From contig JAPFFF010000036.1 of NCBI GenBank assembly GCA_039105265.1, positions 62,001-126,000 on the forward strand: a stretch of 64,000 nucleotides of DNA, read 5' to 3'. Shown here piece after piece: positions 62,281-64,000 of the stretch. The stretch is from Tritrichomonas musculus (Eukaryota > Parabasalia > Tritrichomonadida > Tritrichomonadidae). The position numbers and the translations under genes were made by a program. The notes under the pieces are model-generated. The model saw nothing but the letters and a program-made list of their open reading frames with translations, searched no databases and was not told where the DNA came from. The stretch's first letter is position 1. Every line of letters begins with the position of its first letter.

Positions 62281-64000
62281 TAAAATATTATTAAAAAATT
62301 AAACACATTTATCTCAAAATTCTATTCTTATTTTTTGATATTTTTCTAAAATAAATTGTTTTAAAATAACAGTAGTTCTAAGCTTCTCCTCTTACATGGA
62401 GAGTAGACTTGTTATTCTCCTATTCTCGTGATCAATAATTGAATAACTTTGTGATATTGATAAATAAATATACACTGATGCTCAAAATCGATTTAATTAA
62501 TTAAAATGAAATCGATAATAATTTAAAACCGTTGATATATTTGTTCATTCATTAATATCTTGGGGAAACGATCATTTTTTTAAACTTTAATTTCATATTT
62601 GCTTATTATACTCTTGCGTAAATATTTGCTAATATGATAAAAATATTTTGGCTTTCAAACAATTATAATCTTGATATTTCTTCGATTAAATAAATTTTTT
62701 TATCTATAAAAGGCATTTCATTAAACTCTTATCTCTAACAAAATGTGTAAGCCATCCAAGACTTTTTCCAGTTATTTTATATTTAGATAGATTTTTAATA
62801 GCTACATATAATTTACTATTTAAAAAATCAAATTCATCAAAGGTGAATTAGATAATCGCATTTTATTTTCCATAAAAAATAATTTGGGTAAAAAATGGTC
62901 ATTTTGAATTTTTTGATTTTATAAATGGCGGAACCTCATTTTAAATAATATTCCCTATTCTTATAATATATTTTAAAGCAAAAATATTGAGTTTGATCGT
63001 TTAAAATTAATTTTCTAACCGCCGAAAATTGAATCATTCCGTTTATTAATTCAACTTTTTGAATTCATTTTTCAAACTAAACTTTATCTTTGAAGTTATG
63101 TTCAAACAAAATATATCATTTTATTGAGCATTAAAAGAAGAAATCGAATATTACTAAAGATCTCTTCCCGAAAAATTGAGAGGGGAAATTCCCGTCCTAA
63201 ACTCCAAAAAATATTCCCGGGAAGAGATCAAATTGAATGGAATTATAAAAAATAGGAAATAAATAAAAAAAAATATTTGACAAATAATCTTTGAAATTTA
63301 TTCTTTTTTTTTAAAAAATAATTGAAAATATTCAATGCATTTTTTTTGTTTAATTTTTTTTTTCATATTAAACCACAACTTTTTCTTAAATTCCCATTTT
63401 CTCAAACCATTTTATAATTCAAAAAAATAAACTTTTTCAGAACTTCCCCATTTCCCCAAATATTTCCCACGTCAAAAAGTTTAACTTTTTCATACAAATT
63501 TCAATACTTCCCCATTCCCAGGAATGGGGAAATGGGGAAATTGGGAAGTTTAGAAAAAGTTAAACTTTTTGATTTATAAAATAGTCCTAGAAATCCAGGT
63601 TTTAAACAAAAAAAAGGAAAATTCAAGTAACTAAAGCAAGACTTAATAATTTTTCTGCTAAATCAACACTAAAATTATTTTAGTTATAAAAAATCCTTCT
63701 TTATTACTTTTACAATCAAGAATATTCACCATACGCAAAGCAACGTCAAGAATTGATCTGAATTATTTATTATATTTTGCTCATTCTGAAATAAATATTT
63801 ATTCTATTAACGAAATAAGCTTTTATAGAAGTAAAAAAAAATATTATATATAAAACCTTTTATATTTTTGCATTTTCTTTTCCCTCTATTTTTTATAATT
63901 TCGTAAAATAACTTGTATAATACAATATTTCATTAAAAAGCACTTTGTTACTAATAAAGTAATGTTTTTGAGTTGTATTTTAAAATGAACAATTTAGAAC
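62281..64000. other. Gene-free end with two palindromic structures
   Basis: AT-rich, no coding frame. 63159-63229 is a hairpin with a 12-bp stem GATCTCTTCCCG. 63472-63575 is a 104-bp imperfect palindrome centred near 63523 (arms contain TCAAAAAGTTTAACTTTTTC and CTTCCCCATT), preceded by more CTTCCCC words at 63451-63470. They could be small inverted-repeat transposons; no target duplication seen. Confidence 0.5.

Noticed and set aside
1-64000. Polinton/Maverick or retroelement genes
   Set aside because: No integrase, polymerase, capsid or reverse-transcriptase motif was recognised in any frame.

Overview
The window is strongly AT-rich eukaryotic DNA with intron-poor coding and very large families of ankyrin, BspA-type leucine-rich-repeat (LRR), protein-kinase, BTB and Sel1 proteins. 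This combination points to a parabasalid flagellate of the trichomonad group. A Tritrichomonas-like genome is my best guess, inferred from protein content and not from any marker gene. Several genes have a TCAYTW initiator-like motif 5-30 nt before the ATG, as known from Trichomonas.

Layout. 0-5 kb: an unrecognised broken gene, a hAT-like MITE, and a pseudokinase-LRR gene. 5-9 kb: a DUF3447-ankyrin-LRR locus interrupted by AT-rich spacers. 9-12.3 kb: two divergent P-loop GTPases, both ending in prenylation-type CaaX boxes. 12.3-16.4 kb: an inverted duplication of a promoter, a coiled-coil LRR gene, and an inverted-repeat element. 16.4-23 kb: a divergent Hsp70 pair, one member with a long QNQQQY prion-like head, followed by an inverted broken copy of the shared promoter region. 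23-30 kb: a caspase-like peptidase, a mosaic of gene fragments, and another split DUF3447-LRR gene. 30-36 kb: a BTB-F5/8C gene, a damaged membrane-protein gene, a duplicated BTB 5' end, and a tRNA-Ser(UGA). 36-45 kb: a ubiquitin-like protein, a HAD phosphatase, a truncated DUF3737 gene, a 1105-residue fusion, and a 1.1-kb element. 45-52 kb: a kinase-Sel1 pseudogene, then a TKL-like kinase followed by 13 further ankyrin modules separated by repeat-filled spacers. 52-64 kb: more MITEs, a small prenylated protein, an aldo-keto reductase pseudogene, an 875-residue ankyrin protein, and a gene-poor end.

Two things stand out. First, the 1105-residue protein joins what looks like a catalytically dead NSUN2-type RNA cytosine methyltransferase to a bacterial-type AAA-ATPase-like/PD-(D/E)XK module. 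Second, the ankyrin loci are interrupted at matching points of the repeat by stop-containing AT-rich spacers; removing them would restore exact 33-residue periodicity, and the kinase locus even ends with a proper C-terminal ankyrin cap. I cannot tell from DNA alone whether these spacers are non-canonical introns, removed DNA, or decay.

Small non-autonomous DNA transposons are common (at least eight, three families with perfect 8-bp target duplications), and many gene 5' ends exist as extra truncated copies. I found no convincing retroelement, Polinton or viral gene, and no CRISPR array.
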